From: Anoxypelagibacter denitrificans
GTDB taxonomy: Bacteria > Pseudomonadota > Alphaproteobacteria > Pelagibacterales > Pelagibacteraceae
Assembly (NCBI GenBank): GCA_017640265.1
Contig: JAGFVZ010000018.1
Span: 1 to 16,367, forward strand
DNA length: 16,367 nt
Reading direction: 5' to 3'
Notes under the pieces: generated by a model
Database searches by the model: none
Told to the model about the DNA's origin: nothing
Seen by the model: only the letters and a program-made list of their open reading frames with translations
Position numbers and translations under genes: made by a program
In this document: piece by piece, positions 1 to 7,835 of the stretch
How positions within the stretch are numbered: the stretch's first letter is position 1
Layout of the letters: the number at the start of each line of letters is the position of its first letter

Positions 1-1677
1 CCAAAAAATCTTATAATTATTATTAAGAGTAACTTCTTTTCCAGTTACAATCTTTTTAACTCTCTTTATCAACTCTTCCACAATACCTTGTCTTGCAGCT
101 TTTTTTAAAGATTTTATATCAGTATCTAAGGTTCCCGAGGTAAATTCTAAATTTAATTTTAAACCTTTAAGTTTCCCAATTAATTGTTCGTCCATAATAA
201 CATCGTCTTTCTCATTAATAGTTGTGTTCAATTTTATATCTTGTTTTAGACCCCGAGAAAGAACACTAATTCTTTTGTCTATGAAACTCTTTGTAAGCTC
301 TTGGTGCAATTTATCTGATAAGTTATCTTCAATATTTTTACTTAATTCTATCCAATAATCAGAATTTTCTACCCAATTTTTCTTATTTGCAACATATGAC
401 CATGTCCTCACATTTGAAATTCTATTTGAAATCATGTCAATATTGCCATGATATTTGTCTAAGCCTTTTAGTTGTTTTTTCATGTATTCGTTTGGAATTT
501 TATTTTTTTTTGAAGTCAAAAAATTAAAAACTCTCGTTACAACTTCAATATGTTGTCCATAAGCCTTTTTTTGAAAATCTGGTATTTGACAGCATTCCCA
601 TAGTAATTTTAAATCATTTCCTAAAAGTTTTATTTTTTTATCTTTAATTAAATGTCTCAAAACATTTTCATCAATTGAGTCTGAGATTTTTATTAAATTT
701 TTATTATTTGGCTTTAATTCTAAGGAGTCAATAAGGCTGTTTTCATCCTTAAAATTTAAATTTGAATTTCGCCAATAAATGAATTTTGCATCGTCTAATG
801 AGTGATTTTCAATTTTTTCTATTTCATCAAGATCTAAATTTTCGCAATCACCAGTTATTCCAAAATTTCCATTATTCTTATATCTTCCAGCCCTACCCGC
901 AATTTGTGACATTTCTGTTGTTCTTAATCTTCTAGTCTTTTTTCCGTCAAACTTTTTTAAACTTGAGAAACTAATTTGTTCGATGTTCATATTCATTCCC
1001 ATGCCAATAGCATCAGTAGCAACCAGATAGTCAACGTCACCCGAATGATACAAGGCAACCTGAGAATTTCTTGTTTTTGGACTTAACGAACCCATAATAA
1101 CAGCCGCTCCACCTTTTTGTCTTCTCACAAGTTCTGCTAAAGCATAAACTTCTTCAATAGAAAATGCTATTAAAGCACTCTTGCTAGTTAATCTGGAAAT
1201 TTTTTTATAACCATTAAAAGTTAATTTTGAAAATCGCTCTTGTTTGACAAATTCTACACCGGATACTAAATCAGATATAATATTTTTCATGATCTGAGAA
1301 CCCAGAAACATTGTTAACACTTCTCCCCTTGCATTTAAAAGTCTGTCTGTAAAAATATGTCCTCTTTCTCTATCAGCACACATCTGGATTTCATCAACAG
1401 CTATAAAATCTACTAATTTATCTTTAGGCATCGACTCTACCGTACAGATGAAATATTGAGCTGAATTGGGTAAAATTTTTTCTTCTCCAGTGATTAACGC
1501 AACTTTTTCTTGACCTACTTTTAAAACACATTTGTCATAAACTTCTCTTGCCAATAATCTTAATGGCAAGCCAAATATGCCAGAATTAAATTCAAACATT
1601 TTTTCAATAGCCATGTAAGTTTTTCCTGTATTAGTTGGTCCTAAAACAGCGACAATTTTACTTTGGGAGGTATTCAT
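1..1677 (-). CDS. SUV3-like superfamily 2 RNA helicase (C-terminus cut off by window edge)
   Basis: An open frame of 559 codons runs from ATG at 1677 to base 1 with no stop, so the protein is partial. An in-frame TAA lies directly before the ATG, which makes this the first possible start; no Shine-Dalgarno site is visible. Superfamily 2 helicase motifs appear in order: Walker A GPTNTGKT (13-20), DEIQ (95-98), TMFLGS (122-127), ATDAIGMGMN (220-229) and QIAGRAGR (258-265). The later part has LRTWSYVANKKNW (about 423-435) and a following stretch rich in EDNLSDKLHQ-type residues (450-459). I recognise these as the C-terminal domain of the SUV3 family, the helicase of the mitochondrial RNA degradosome, which has relatives in alphaproteobacteria. 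The expected role is ATP-dependent unwinding of RNA during decay, in the cytoplasm; substrate and partners cannot be read from sequence. The frame is intact, with no frameshift. Family assignment is confident and exact function less so. Confidence 0.9.
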   Translation of the reverse strand, partial: MNTSQSKIVAVLGPTNTGKTYMAIEKMFEFNSGIFGLPLRLLAREVYDKCVLKVGQEKVALITGEEKILPNSAQYFICTVESMPKDKLVDFIAVDEIQMCADRERGHIFTDRLLNARGEVLTMFLGSQIMKNIISDLVSGVEFVKQERFSKLTFNGYKKISRLTSKSALIAFSIEEVYALAELVRRQKGGAAVIMGSLSPKTRNSQVALYHSGDVDYLVATDAIGMGMNMNIEQISFSSLKKFDGKKTRRLRTTEMSQIAGRAGRYKNNGNFGITGDCENLDLDEIEKIENHSLDDAKFIYWRNSNLNFKDENSLIDSLELKPNNKNLIKISDSIDENVLRHLIKDKKIKLLGNDLKLLWECCQIPDFQKKAYGQHIEVVTRVFNFLTSKKNKIPNEYMKKQLKGLDKYHGNIDMISNRISNVRTWSYVANKKNWVENSDYWIELSKNIEDNLSDKLHQELTKSFIDKRISVLSRGLKQDIKLNTTINEKDDVIMDEQLIGKLKGLKLNLEFTSGTLDTDIKSLKKAARQGIVEELIKRVKKIVTGKEVTLNNNYKIFW

Positions 1678-1763
1678 TTATTATTTGTGCTATAAATTTT
1701 TTTAAACACTATATATAGATTAACTCAGAGAACAAAAGATGATTAAACCATGACCGAATCACT

Positions 1764-1791
1764 TTGTCAAACGTTCTATTTTTACTATTAA
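1764..1791 (+). promoter_or_regulatory. Candidate sigma70-type promoter for the aminotransferase gene
   Basis: TTGTCA (1764-1769) and TATTAA (1786-1791) are separated by 16 bp and lie about 40 bp before the aminotransferase ATG, in the spacer between two divergent genes. Match and spacing fit a -35/-10 pair. In DNA this AT-rich, -10-like hexamers occur often by chance, so this is only a candidate. The same bases also encode a 13-residue reading frame (see findings). Confidence 0.3.
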
Positions 1792-1832
1792 TTTCTGTAG
1801 AAGGTTATATTTTATTTTTAGGCTAATTAAGA

Positions 1833-3068
1833 ATGGAAGATTATATAAAAAAAAAAATTAGGTCTCTCAAACTATCAGCAACGTTAGCTATTAACGAAAA
1901 ATCAAAAAAATTACTAGAAGATGGCAAGAAAGTTTTTAGATTTGGTTTCGGACAATCGCCATTTCCAGTTCCCGAAGGCGTGATTTCAGCTTTAAAAAAA
2001 AATGCGGATAAAAAAAATTATTCATCTATGCAGGGTTTGGTTGAACTAAGAAAAGCAATTTCAAAATATCTTAACGGAAGAACAAATAAATTTTTTGATC
2101 ATCAAAATATTATTGTAGGACCGGGTTCAAAAGAGTTAATGTTTTTGCTTCACTTAAGTTTTGACGGAGATATAATTCTTCCTGCACCAAGCTGGGTATC
2201 ATACGAACCACAAGCAATAATTGGAAGAAACAAAGTACACTGGCTACAGACATCCAGAGACAATAATTGGTTTCCTACTTCTAAGGAAATAGAAAAAAAA
2301 ATTAACAGTCTTAAAAAAAAAAATATAATTTTAATTTTAAACTCTCCAAATAACCCCTCTGGAACAACTTGCGGAAATTTGAAAGAAATCGGAGAAGTTG
2401 CAAAAAAGCATAAAATTATAGTTTTATCAGATGAAATTTATACAGATTTAAAATTTGATAGAAAATATGAATCAATATCAAAATATTATCCAGAAAGGAC
2501 TATTATAAGCAGCGGTTTAAGTAAATGGTGTGGAGCAGGAGGTTGGAGGCTAGGTTTTTTTGCATTCCCATCTAATCTTGAGCCAATTATGGAAATGTTA
2601 AAAATTCTTGCGAGCGAATCTTTTTCAGCTGTAAGCACTCCCATACAATATGCTGCTGTAGAAGCATTCACAGGAGATTATTCGGACTATGTAAATAAAA
2701 CTACAAACATACTTCATGCCGTTGGTAACTATGTTTATACCAATTTAAAATCAAACAAAGTTCTGATGAACGTTCCGCAAGGAGGATTTTATTTGATGCC
2801 AGAATTTTTAAACTCAAAATTTAAAACTTCAGAAGAAATGTGTGGTGATATACTGAATAAATGTGGTGTTGCGTTATTACCTGGATCTGATTTCGGTCTT
2901 AAATCCAATCAAATGCTTGCCAGATTAAGTTTTACAGATTTTGATGGAGAAATATTTCTAGAGAATATCGAAAGTAGTAAAAAACTAGATGATGATACTA
3001 TCAAAAAATATGCCCCAAATATTGTAGAAGGTACACAAAAATTAGTTGATTGGTCTAAAAATTTGTAA
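1833..3068 (+). CDS. PLP-dependent class I/II aminotransferase
   Basis: This 411-residue protein has the length and motifs of a fold-type I (AspC-like) aminotransferase. It moves an amino group between an amino acid and a 2-oxo acid using pyridoxal phosphate, in the cytoplasm. Visible residues are the NSPNNPSG motif (170-177, with cofactor-binding Asn174), SDEIY (199-203, with Asp200 against the pyridine nitrogen and Tyr203), the Schiff-base lysine Lys231 in SSGLSKWCGAGGWRLGF, phosphate-binding Arg239, and Arg364 in LARLSF as the probable substrate carboxylate clamp. Substrate specificity (aspartate, aromatic or other) cannot be decided. The ATG at 1833 has only a weak upstream AAGA. Codons 5 to 9 contain a run of 11 A. 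The gene is divergent from the helicase and is followed after 83 bp by a transporter binding-protein gene on the same strand, which may or may not share its transcript. Confidence 0.92.
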   Translation: MEDYIKKKIRSLKLSATLAINEKSKKLLEDGKKVFRFGFGQSPFPVPEGVISALKKNADKKNYSSMQGLVELRKAISKYLNGRTNKFFDHQNIIVGPGSKELMFLLHLSFDGDIILPAPSWVSYEPQAIIGRNKVHWLQTSRDNNWFPTSKEIEKKINSLKKKNIILILNSPNNPSGTTCGNLKEIGEVAKKHKIIVLSDEIYTDLKFDRKYESISKYYPERTIISSGLSKWCGAGGWRLGFFAFPSNLEPIMEMLKILASESFSAVSTPIQYAAVEAFTGDYSDYVNKTTNILHAVGNYVYTNLKSNKVLMNVPQGGFYLMPEFLNSKFKTSEEMCGDILNKCGVALLPGSDFGLKSNQMLARLSFTDFDGEIFLENIESSKKLDDDTIKKYAPNIVEGTQKLVDWSKNL

Positions 3069-3097
3069 CGTACAATCTAAGTTGTTTGCTCTTACAA

Positions 3098-3113
3098 TGT
3101 TTCACATGAAATG
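3098..3113. promoter_or_regulatory. Palindrome TTTCA-CA-TGAAA, operator candidate, parS-like
   Basis: The perfect inverted repeat TTTCA-CA-TGAAA (3100-3111) sits in the 83-bp spacer before the TAXI gene. Extended to 16 bp (TGTTTCACATGAAATG) it matches the common bacterial parS consensus TGTTTCACGTGAAACA at 13 of 16 positions; the left half is perfect and the centre is CA instead of CG. It may be a degenerate ParB site, an operator for the transporter, or chance. No parA or parB gene is in view. Confidence 0.25.
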
Positions 3114-3151
3114 ATAGATTTTTCTAAATTAATAATTAATCAAGGGGAAAC

Positions 3152-4150
3152 ATGAAAAAAATAATCTCAACAATCTCTGGAGCATTGTTTTTACTAGCGG
3201 TCAGTTTGCCAATAACTTCTATAGCAAAATCTGCTGAGTTCTTTTCAATAGGAACGGGTGGACCAACTGGAGTTTATTTCCAAGTTGGTAATGCTATTTG
3301 CAAAATGGTGGCTAAAATTCAATCTGCAGAACACGGAAGAAAAAAAGGAACGGCTAAAGCTTTACGTTGTTCAGCTCCTTCAACAGGCGGTTCGACTTAT
3401 AATATAGGTCAAATCATGCAAGGAGAATTACAATTTGGTGTAGCACAGTCAGACTGGCAATATCATGCTTACAACGGCACTAAGCCAGACAAAGTGAAAC
3501 CTTTTAAAGGTTTAAGAGGCGTATTCTCAGCTCACCCAGAGCCATTCCACATTATTGCTCGTAAGGGTTCTAAAATAAAAGATTGGAATTCTTTAAAAGG
3601 CAAAAAGGTAAATATTGGTAACCCAGGTTCTGGTCAAAGAGGAACATTTGAAGTTCTTATGGAGTCTCACGGTGTAGACACAAGTTTCTTTGGTGGAACA
3701 TCTGAACTTACTTCATCAGAACAATCCGGAGCTCTTTGCGATAAAAAAATTGATGCATTTGGTTACACAGTTGGTGTACCTAATGCAGGAGTTGCACAAT
3801 CAACAGATGGATGTGGAGCATACATAATTGATCTACAAACAGATCCGATAAAAAAATTAGTCGCTGATAATCCTTTTTATGCATGGGCAACAATTCCAAA
3901 AGGTACTTACAAAACATCTAAAAAAGATGTAACAACTTTTGGTGTTATGGCATCAGTAGTAACAAGCGCTGATGTATCAGAAGACGTGGTTTATGCTGTA
4001 GTGAAAGCTGTTTTTGACAATCTTGATGATTTTAGAAAACAACACCCAGCATTTGCAAATCTTGATCCTAAGAAAATGATCAAAGATGGAATATCTGCAC
4101 CACTACATCCAGGAGCAGTTAAATATTATAAAGAAAAAGGCTTGATGTAA
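3152..4150 (+). CDS. TAXI-family TRAP transporter solute-binding protein
   Basis: This 332-residue periplasmic protein is the receptor subunit of a tripartite ATP-independent (TRAP) transporter of the TAXI type. Residues 1-25 or 1-28 form a signal peptide: Lys2-Lys3, a hydrophobic core, and a likely cut after SIA (25) or KSA (28). The mature part opens with the family hallmark SIGTGGPTGVYF (32-43), followed by NIGNPGSGQRGT (154-165), the second ligand-contact segment. Cys50/Cys73 and Cys196/Cys221 could form disulfides. It should capture a small solute, probably an organic acid or amino acid, and deliver it to the DctQM permease encoded just downstream; the ligand cannot be read from the sequence. 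The ATG is preceded by AAGGGG (3142-3147), the clearest Shine-Dalgarno site in the window, in keeping with high expression. A strong terminator follows the stop codon. Confidence 0.93.
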   Translation: MKKIISTISGALFLLAVSLPITSIAKSAEFFSIGTGGPTGVYFQVGNAICKMVAKIQSAEHGRKKGTAKALRCSAPSTGGSTYNIGQIMQGELQFGVAQSDWQYHAYNGTKPDKVKPFKGLRGVFSAHPEPFHIIARKGSKIKDWNSLKGKKVNIGNPGSGQRGTFEVLMESHGVDTSFFGGTSELTSSEQSGALCDKKIDAFGYTVGVPNAGVAQSTDGCGAYIIDLQTDPIKKLVADNPFYAWATIPKGTYKTSKKDVTTFGVMASVVTSADVSEDVVYAVVKAVFDNLDDFRKQHPAFANLDPKKMIKDGISAPLHPGAVKYYKEKGLM

Positions 4151-4160
4151 GCTAAGATTT

Positions 4161-4196
4161 AAAAAGGCCCAGTTGATTAACTGGGCCTTTTTTTTT
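4161..4196 (+). terminator. Strong intrinsic terminator between binding-protein and permease genes
   Basis: A 14-bp perfect stem (4161-4174 with 4179-4192) contains the GC-rich core GGCCCAG/CTGGGCC, a GATT loop (4175-4178) and an unbroken run of nine T (4188-4196). It begins 10 nt after the TAXI stop codon and ends 11 nt before the permease ATG. It is therefore inside the transporter operon, and is probably a partial terminator that lowers permease expression relative to binding protein. Confidence 0.93.
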
Positions 4197-4207
4197 ATTG
4201 TTCTGAA

Positions 4208-6568
4208 ATGAGTTCCGTTAATGAGTCAGAAAAGAAAACAGATTTTTTTGAAAAATTTGATGAAGAAGGGGGCTCGAAAAGAAAACTTAAAAACTGGAAT
4301 TTAAAACTTGTAGCTATCATAGCAATTACGTGGTCTTTATTCCAACTTTGGTATGCATCTCCGTTACCTTTTATACTTGATTTTGGTAAAATCATCGACG
4401 TTCCTGCAAGATCACTGCATTTGGCATTTGGTTTAACTTTATGTTTTCTTGCTTATCCATCATTTAAATCAAAGAGGGGTGAGCCAATACCTATATATGA
4501 TTATTTTTTTGCTGCCATAGGTTTAATTGCAACACTCTATATTTTTTTTAGCTATGAGAGCTGGGTTCATCGTCAAGGAATTTTAGCTCATTTAGAAATT
4601 TTTAATTTTAAAATACCTTACGAAGTTATTTTAGGATCGTTAGGCATTATCTTGCTTTTGGAGGCTACTCGAAGAGCAATCGGAATTCCTTTAGTAACAA
4701 TAGCTCTAATTTTTTTATTATTTTCAATTTTTGGACAATCAATGCCAGATCTTATTTCTCATCAAGGATTGTCTATAACAAGGTTGGTTGGATATCATTG
4801 GTTTGGTGGTGAAGCAATATTTGGAATTCCAATAAGCGTATCAGTAAGTTTCATATTTTTGTTTGTGTTATTTGGAGCTATTCTTGATGCAGCAGGCGGA
4901 GGAAAGTATTTTTTGAATTTAGCATTTGCTCTTGTTGGCAAAATGAGAGGAGGTCCAGCTAAAGCCGCAATTTTAGCTTCAGGCCTAACGGGTCTAATAT
5001 CAGGATCTTCAGTAGCTAACACAGTAACTACAGGGACGTTTACAATTCCCATTATGAAAAAAACCGGACTTCCAGCCGTTAAAGCTGGAGCTATAGAAGT
5101 AGCAGCTTCGGTGAACGGTCAAATAATGCCGCCCATTATGGGGGCAGCAGCCTTTGTTATGGCAGAATTATTGGGGATTTCTTATTTTACCGTAATCACT
5201 CACGCAATATTACCAGCCATTATATGTTATGTGGCTCTTTTTTATATTTCACACCTTGAATCTGTAAAATTAAATATTAAAGGATTACCAGACGATCAGA
5301 TCCCACCTCTTGGGAAAACCTTTTTGAGTGGAATTCATTATTTAATTCCAATTTTTATTTTGATCTACCTTCTTTTGATCGAAAGATGGACAGCTGCCTC
5401 ATCAGTATTTTATTCCATTCTTTCATTAATGGTTATTATTATTGTTCGAGAAATATTATCAGCGAAAAAAAATAATCTTGGTCCCATTGATGGATTAAAA
5501 TTAGGTATTAACGAAATAATTGCTGGTTTAGAAAAGGGAGCAATTAATATGATTACCGTATCAATAGCAATTGCAACAGCAGGGATTATTGTTGGAGCGG
5601 TATCTTCTACTGGGTTGAGCAATAATTTAATTGTAGTTGTTGAGGCAATTGCTGGGGACAATATAGTTATATTGTTAGCGCTGACCGCTTTCCTTTGTAT
5701 TGTTTTAGGTATGGGTTTACCAACAACAGCAAATTACCTTGTGGTTGCAGCATTAATGTCTCATGTTGTTGTAGAGGTGGCGGGTGCTTCCGGATATGCT
5801 TTTCCATTAATAGCGGTACATCTATATGTTTTTTATTTTGGTTTAATGGCCGATGTTACGCCACCTGTAGGTTTAGCATCTTATGCGGCTTCAGCAATAT
5901 CAAAAGCCGATCCTATAAGAACGGGTATTCAAGCATTTTGGTATGAACTGAGAACCGCAATATTACCGGTAGTTTTTATATTTAATAACGAACTTTTACT
6001 TATAGGGATTGAAAATATTTGGCATGGCTTGATGGTATTGGTAACTTCATTACTTGCCATACTTATTTTTTCATCAGCAACACAAGGTTGGTTTGTAAAT
6101 AAGTTAAGATGGTATGAGATAATTATTTTCATTATAATTTCTCTTTCTTTGTTTAGACCTGGTTATATACTCGATAAATTTTATCCAGAATATGAATATT
6201 CTCAGCTACAATTAAATAATTTAAAATCAATAAATTTAAAAACAGATCGCGATGTTCATATAAAAGTAACAAGAAGAACTGAGTATGGAGATAGATATAA
6301 ACTTTTTATAATTAAAAAAGATACTTTTAGTGAAAATTATTCACTAAAGGATTATGGTATCAACGTTGTTGATCAAGAAGGAAGAATGACAATAGACACT
6401 CTCAAATGGAATAGTCTTGCAAAAAAATCAGGAATTGAAACTGGCGATGTGATTAGTGAGTTTAAAATAGAAAATTTGGACAGACCCAATAAAGCAATTA
6501 TTTATCCTTTTTCATTAGTAACTTTCCTATTTTTTGGTTATTTAAACTATCGAAGAAAAAAGATTTAA
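4208..6568 (+). CDS. TRAP transporter fused DctQM permease with C-terminal PDZ-like tail
   Basis: This 786-residue inner-membrane protein joins the small (DctQ-like, about residues 30-190) and large (DctM-like, about 200-620) TRAP permease subunits in one chain, as is usual for TAXI systems. It should couple solute uptake to an ion gradient, taking ligand from the TAXI protein encoded upstream. DctM signatures are clear: GSSVANTVTTGTFTIP (266-281), NGQIMPPIMGAAAFVMAE (303-320), GMGLPTTANY (501-510) and ADVTPPVGLASYAASAI (548-564). After the transport core come a membrane segment (about 635-650), a soluble part of roughly 110 residues with a PDZ-like stretch (LAKKSGIETGDVISEF, 737-752) and a last membrane helix (767-780), resembling the DUF3394 tail of some fused TRAP permeases. 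The ATG lies just after the terminator and has no Shine-Dalgarno site; an in-frame TAA at 4178-4180 limits extension. The stop codon overlaps that of the convergent thioesterase gene. Confidence 0.93.
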   Translation: MSSVNESEKKTDFFEKFDEEGGSKRKLKNWNLKLVAIIAITWSLFQLWYASPLPFILDFGKIIDVPARSLHLAFGLTLCFLAYPSFKSKRGEPIPIYDYFFAAIGLIATLYIFFSYESWVHRQGILAHLEIFNFKIPYEVILGSLGIILLLEATRRAIGIPLVTIALIFLLFSIFGQSMPDLISHQGLSITRLVGYHWFGGEAIFGIPISVSVSFIFLFVLFGAILDAAGGGKYFLNLAFALVGKMRGGPAKAAILASGLTGLISGSSVANTVTTGTFTIPIMKKTGLPAVKAGAIEVAASVNGQIMPPIMGAAAFVMAELLGISYFTVITHAILPAIICYVALFYISHLESVKLNIKGLPDDQIPPLGKTFLSGIHYLIPIFILIYLLLIERWTAASSVFYSILSLMVIIIVREILSAKKNNLGPIDGLKLGINEIIAGLEKGAINMITVSIAIATAGIIVGAVSSTGLSNNLIVVVEAIAGDNIVILLALTAFLCIVLGMGLPTTANYLVVAALMSHVVVEVAGASGYAFPLIAVHLYVFYFGLMADVTPPVGLASYAASAISKADPIRTGIQAFWYELRTAILPVVFIFNNELLLIGIENIWHGLMVLVTSLLAILIFSSATQGWFVNKLRWYEIIIFIIISLSLFRPGYILDKFYPEYEYSQLQLNNLKSINLKTDRDVHIKVTRRTEYGDRYKLFIIKKDTFSENYSLKDYGINVVDQEGRMTIDTLKWNSLAKKSGIETGDVISEFKIENLDRPNKAIIYPFSLVTFLFFGYLNYRRKKI

Positions 6569-6945
6569 CTTTTTAGCACCTTCCAAATACCCGATGCGGT
6601 AGCTACTATATTTTCAGAATTATTTATCTCACAAGTTATAAATACGAATGTTTTAGTTTTTTTTTGAATTTTAACTTTTCCTGATAGTTTTTGACCCAAA
6701 GTAGCGGCTGAGACAAACTTCATATCTAGCGAAATAGTTACACATCTTTTATTATTGGCAACCCTATGAGCTGCGTTTCCCATACCTGTGTCAGCAATTG
6801 AACAGAGAAAACCACCATGAGCCATTTTAGCTGAATTAAGATGAATATCTTTAACTTCCACATAAAATTCATAATTGGAATCATCAATCTTTTTGATATG
6901 AAGGCCACCAATGTGTTTCGAAAATCCCGAATTAATTTCATCCAT
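6565..6945 (-). CDS. PaaI-type hotdog-fold acyl-CoA thioesterase
   Basis: This small cytoplasmic hotdog protein of the PaaI family (126 residues from the chosen start) should hydrolyse acyl-CoA or aryl-CoA thioesters. The hallmark MAHGGFLCSIADTGMG is present, with the His-Gly-Gly of the oxyanion region and the acidic Asp that stands at the catalytic position. A longer frame starts at 6993 (142 residues) and another ATG lies at 6960. I prefer 6945 because its ATGGATGA overlaps the stop of the upstream exporter gene by 8 nt, typical of translational coupling, and family similarity begins just after it; the longer start would overlap by 56 nt. The substrate is unknown. Co-transcription with the exporter seems very likely. 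The stop codon overlaps that of the convergent TRAP permease, with no terminator between them. Confidence 0.85.
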   Translation of the reverse strand: MDEINSGFSKHIGGLHIKKIDDSNYEFYVEVKDIHLNSAKMAHGGFLCSIADTGMGNAAHRVANNKRCVTISLDMKFVSAATLGQKLSGKVKIQKKTKTFVFITCEINNSENIVATASGIWKVLKS

Positions 6946-7834
6946 ATCTTTTTTTATCATACATTGGGGATAGTTGTGAGAAAATAACGGCACATAAAAT
7001 TAAAATTATTCCAAAAATTTTAAATTCATTTAGATGTTGATCTAAAATGATCCAAGCAAATATTCCAGCAAATACACCTTCCAAAGAAAATATAATCGCC
7101 ACTGGTGCGGGAGAAAGATTTTGTTGACCATAAGTTTGAAGTAAGTAAGCTATTCCACTCGATAATACTCCAGCGTAAAGTAACTCATTGGTCTCCATTA
7201 ATATATTAGCAACAGAAATATTTTCGTAAATGATTGCAGGTATAAAAGAAAACATAGCTCCAAATAAACATTGCGACATTGCTATTGTTATAGGAAAATT
7301 AAATATTTTTAAAAATTTTGAAATAAAAACTATATGAAATGCCCAAAAAAAAGCTCCTATAATTACCAAGATGTCGCCATAACGAACTAGCAAATTATTT
7401 AATTCACTCAAGAATAGTCCGCCTATCAAACAGATTAATACAGCCGGCCAGACTGACCAATGTATTTTTTTTGAAAAAAGGAAATATGAAACTATTGGAA
7501 CAATCAATACATAAAAAATTGTGAATACAGCAGAGTTTGCAACATCAGTGTACAAAAGCGAAATTTGTTGAAGGGCATTTCCTCCAAAGAGTAAAAAACC
7601 TAAAAATAATAAATAAACTAAAATTCTCTTTAAATCCAAATTTGATTTTTGAACTTCTTTTCTTTCAAAAATAAAAAAAAAAGGCAGTAGCGTAAGAAAA
7701 CCTAAAAACATTCTACCAAAAGTAAAAGTATAAGGGCCTATGAAATCCATCCCCATATCTTGGGCAACAAATGCTGTTCCCCAAATAAAAGAACATAAAA
7801 TTGCACAAGATAATGAGAATATTTTTTTGTTCAC
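6938..7834 (-). CDS. EamA/DMT-family transporter
   Basis: This 298-residue, almost entirely hydrophobic protein fits the ten-helix EamA (drug/metabolite transporter) fold made of two repeats of about 140 residues. Repeat 1 opens with FIWGTAFVAQ (16-25). Repeat 2 carries the typical end PAPVAIIFSLEGVFAGIFAW (242-261), followed by ILDQHL and a last helix. Such proteins usually export amino acids or other metabolites across the inner membrane; the substrate here is unknown. The start is GTG at 7834, directly before the first helix; an in-frame TGA lies four codons upstream and the next ATG would remove helix 1. No Shine-Dalgarno site is visible. A perfect inverted repeat (7836-7852) sits immediately before the start. 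The gene precedes and overlaps the thioesterase gene. Confidence 0.9.
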   Translation of the reverse strand: MNKKIFSLSCAILCSFIWGTAFVAQDMGMDFIGPYTFTFGRMFLGFLTLLPFFFIFERKEVQKSNLDLKRILVYLLFLGFLLFGGNALQQISLLYTDVANSAVFTIFYVLIVPIVSYFLFSKKIHWSVWPAVLICLIGGLFLSELNNLLVRYGDILVIIGAFFWAFHIVFISKFLKIFNFPITIAMSQCLFGAMFSFIPAIIYENISVANILMETNELLYAGVLSSGIAYLLQTYGQQNLSPAPVAIIFSLEGVFAGIFAWIILDQHLNEFKIFGIILILCAVIFSQLSPMYDKKRYG

Positions 7835-7835
7835 T

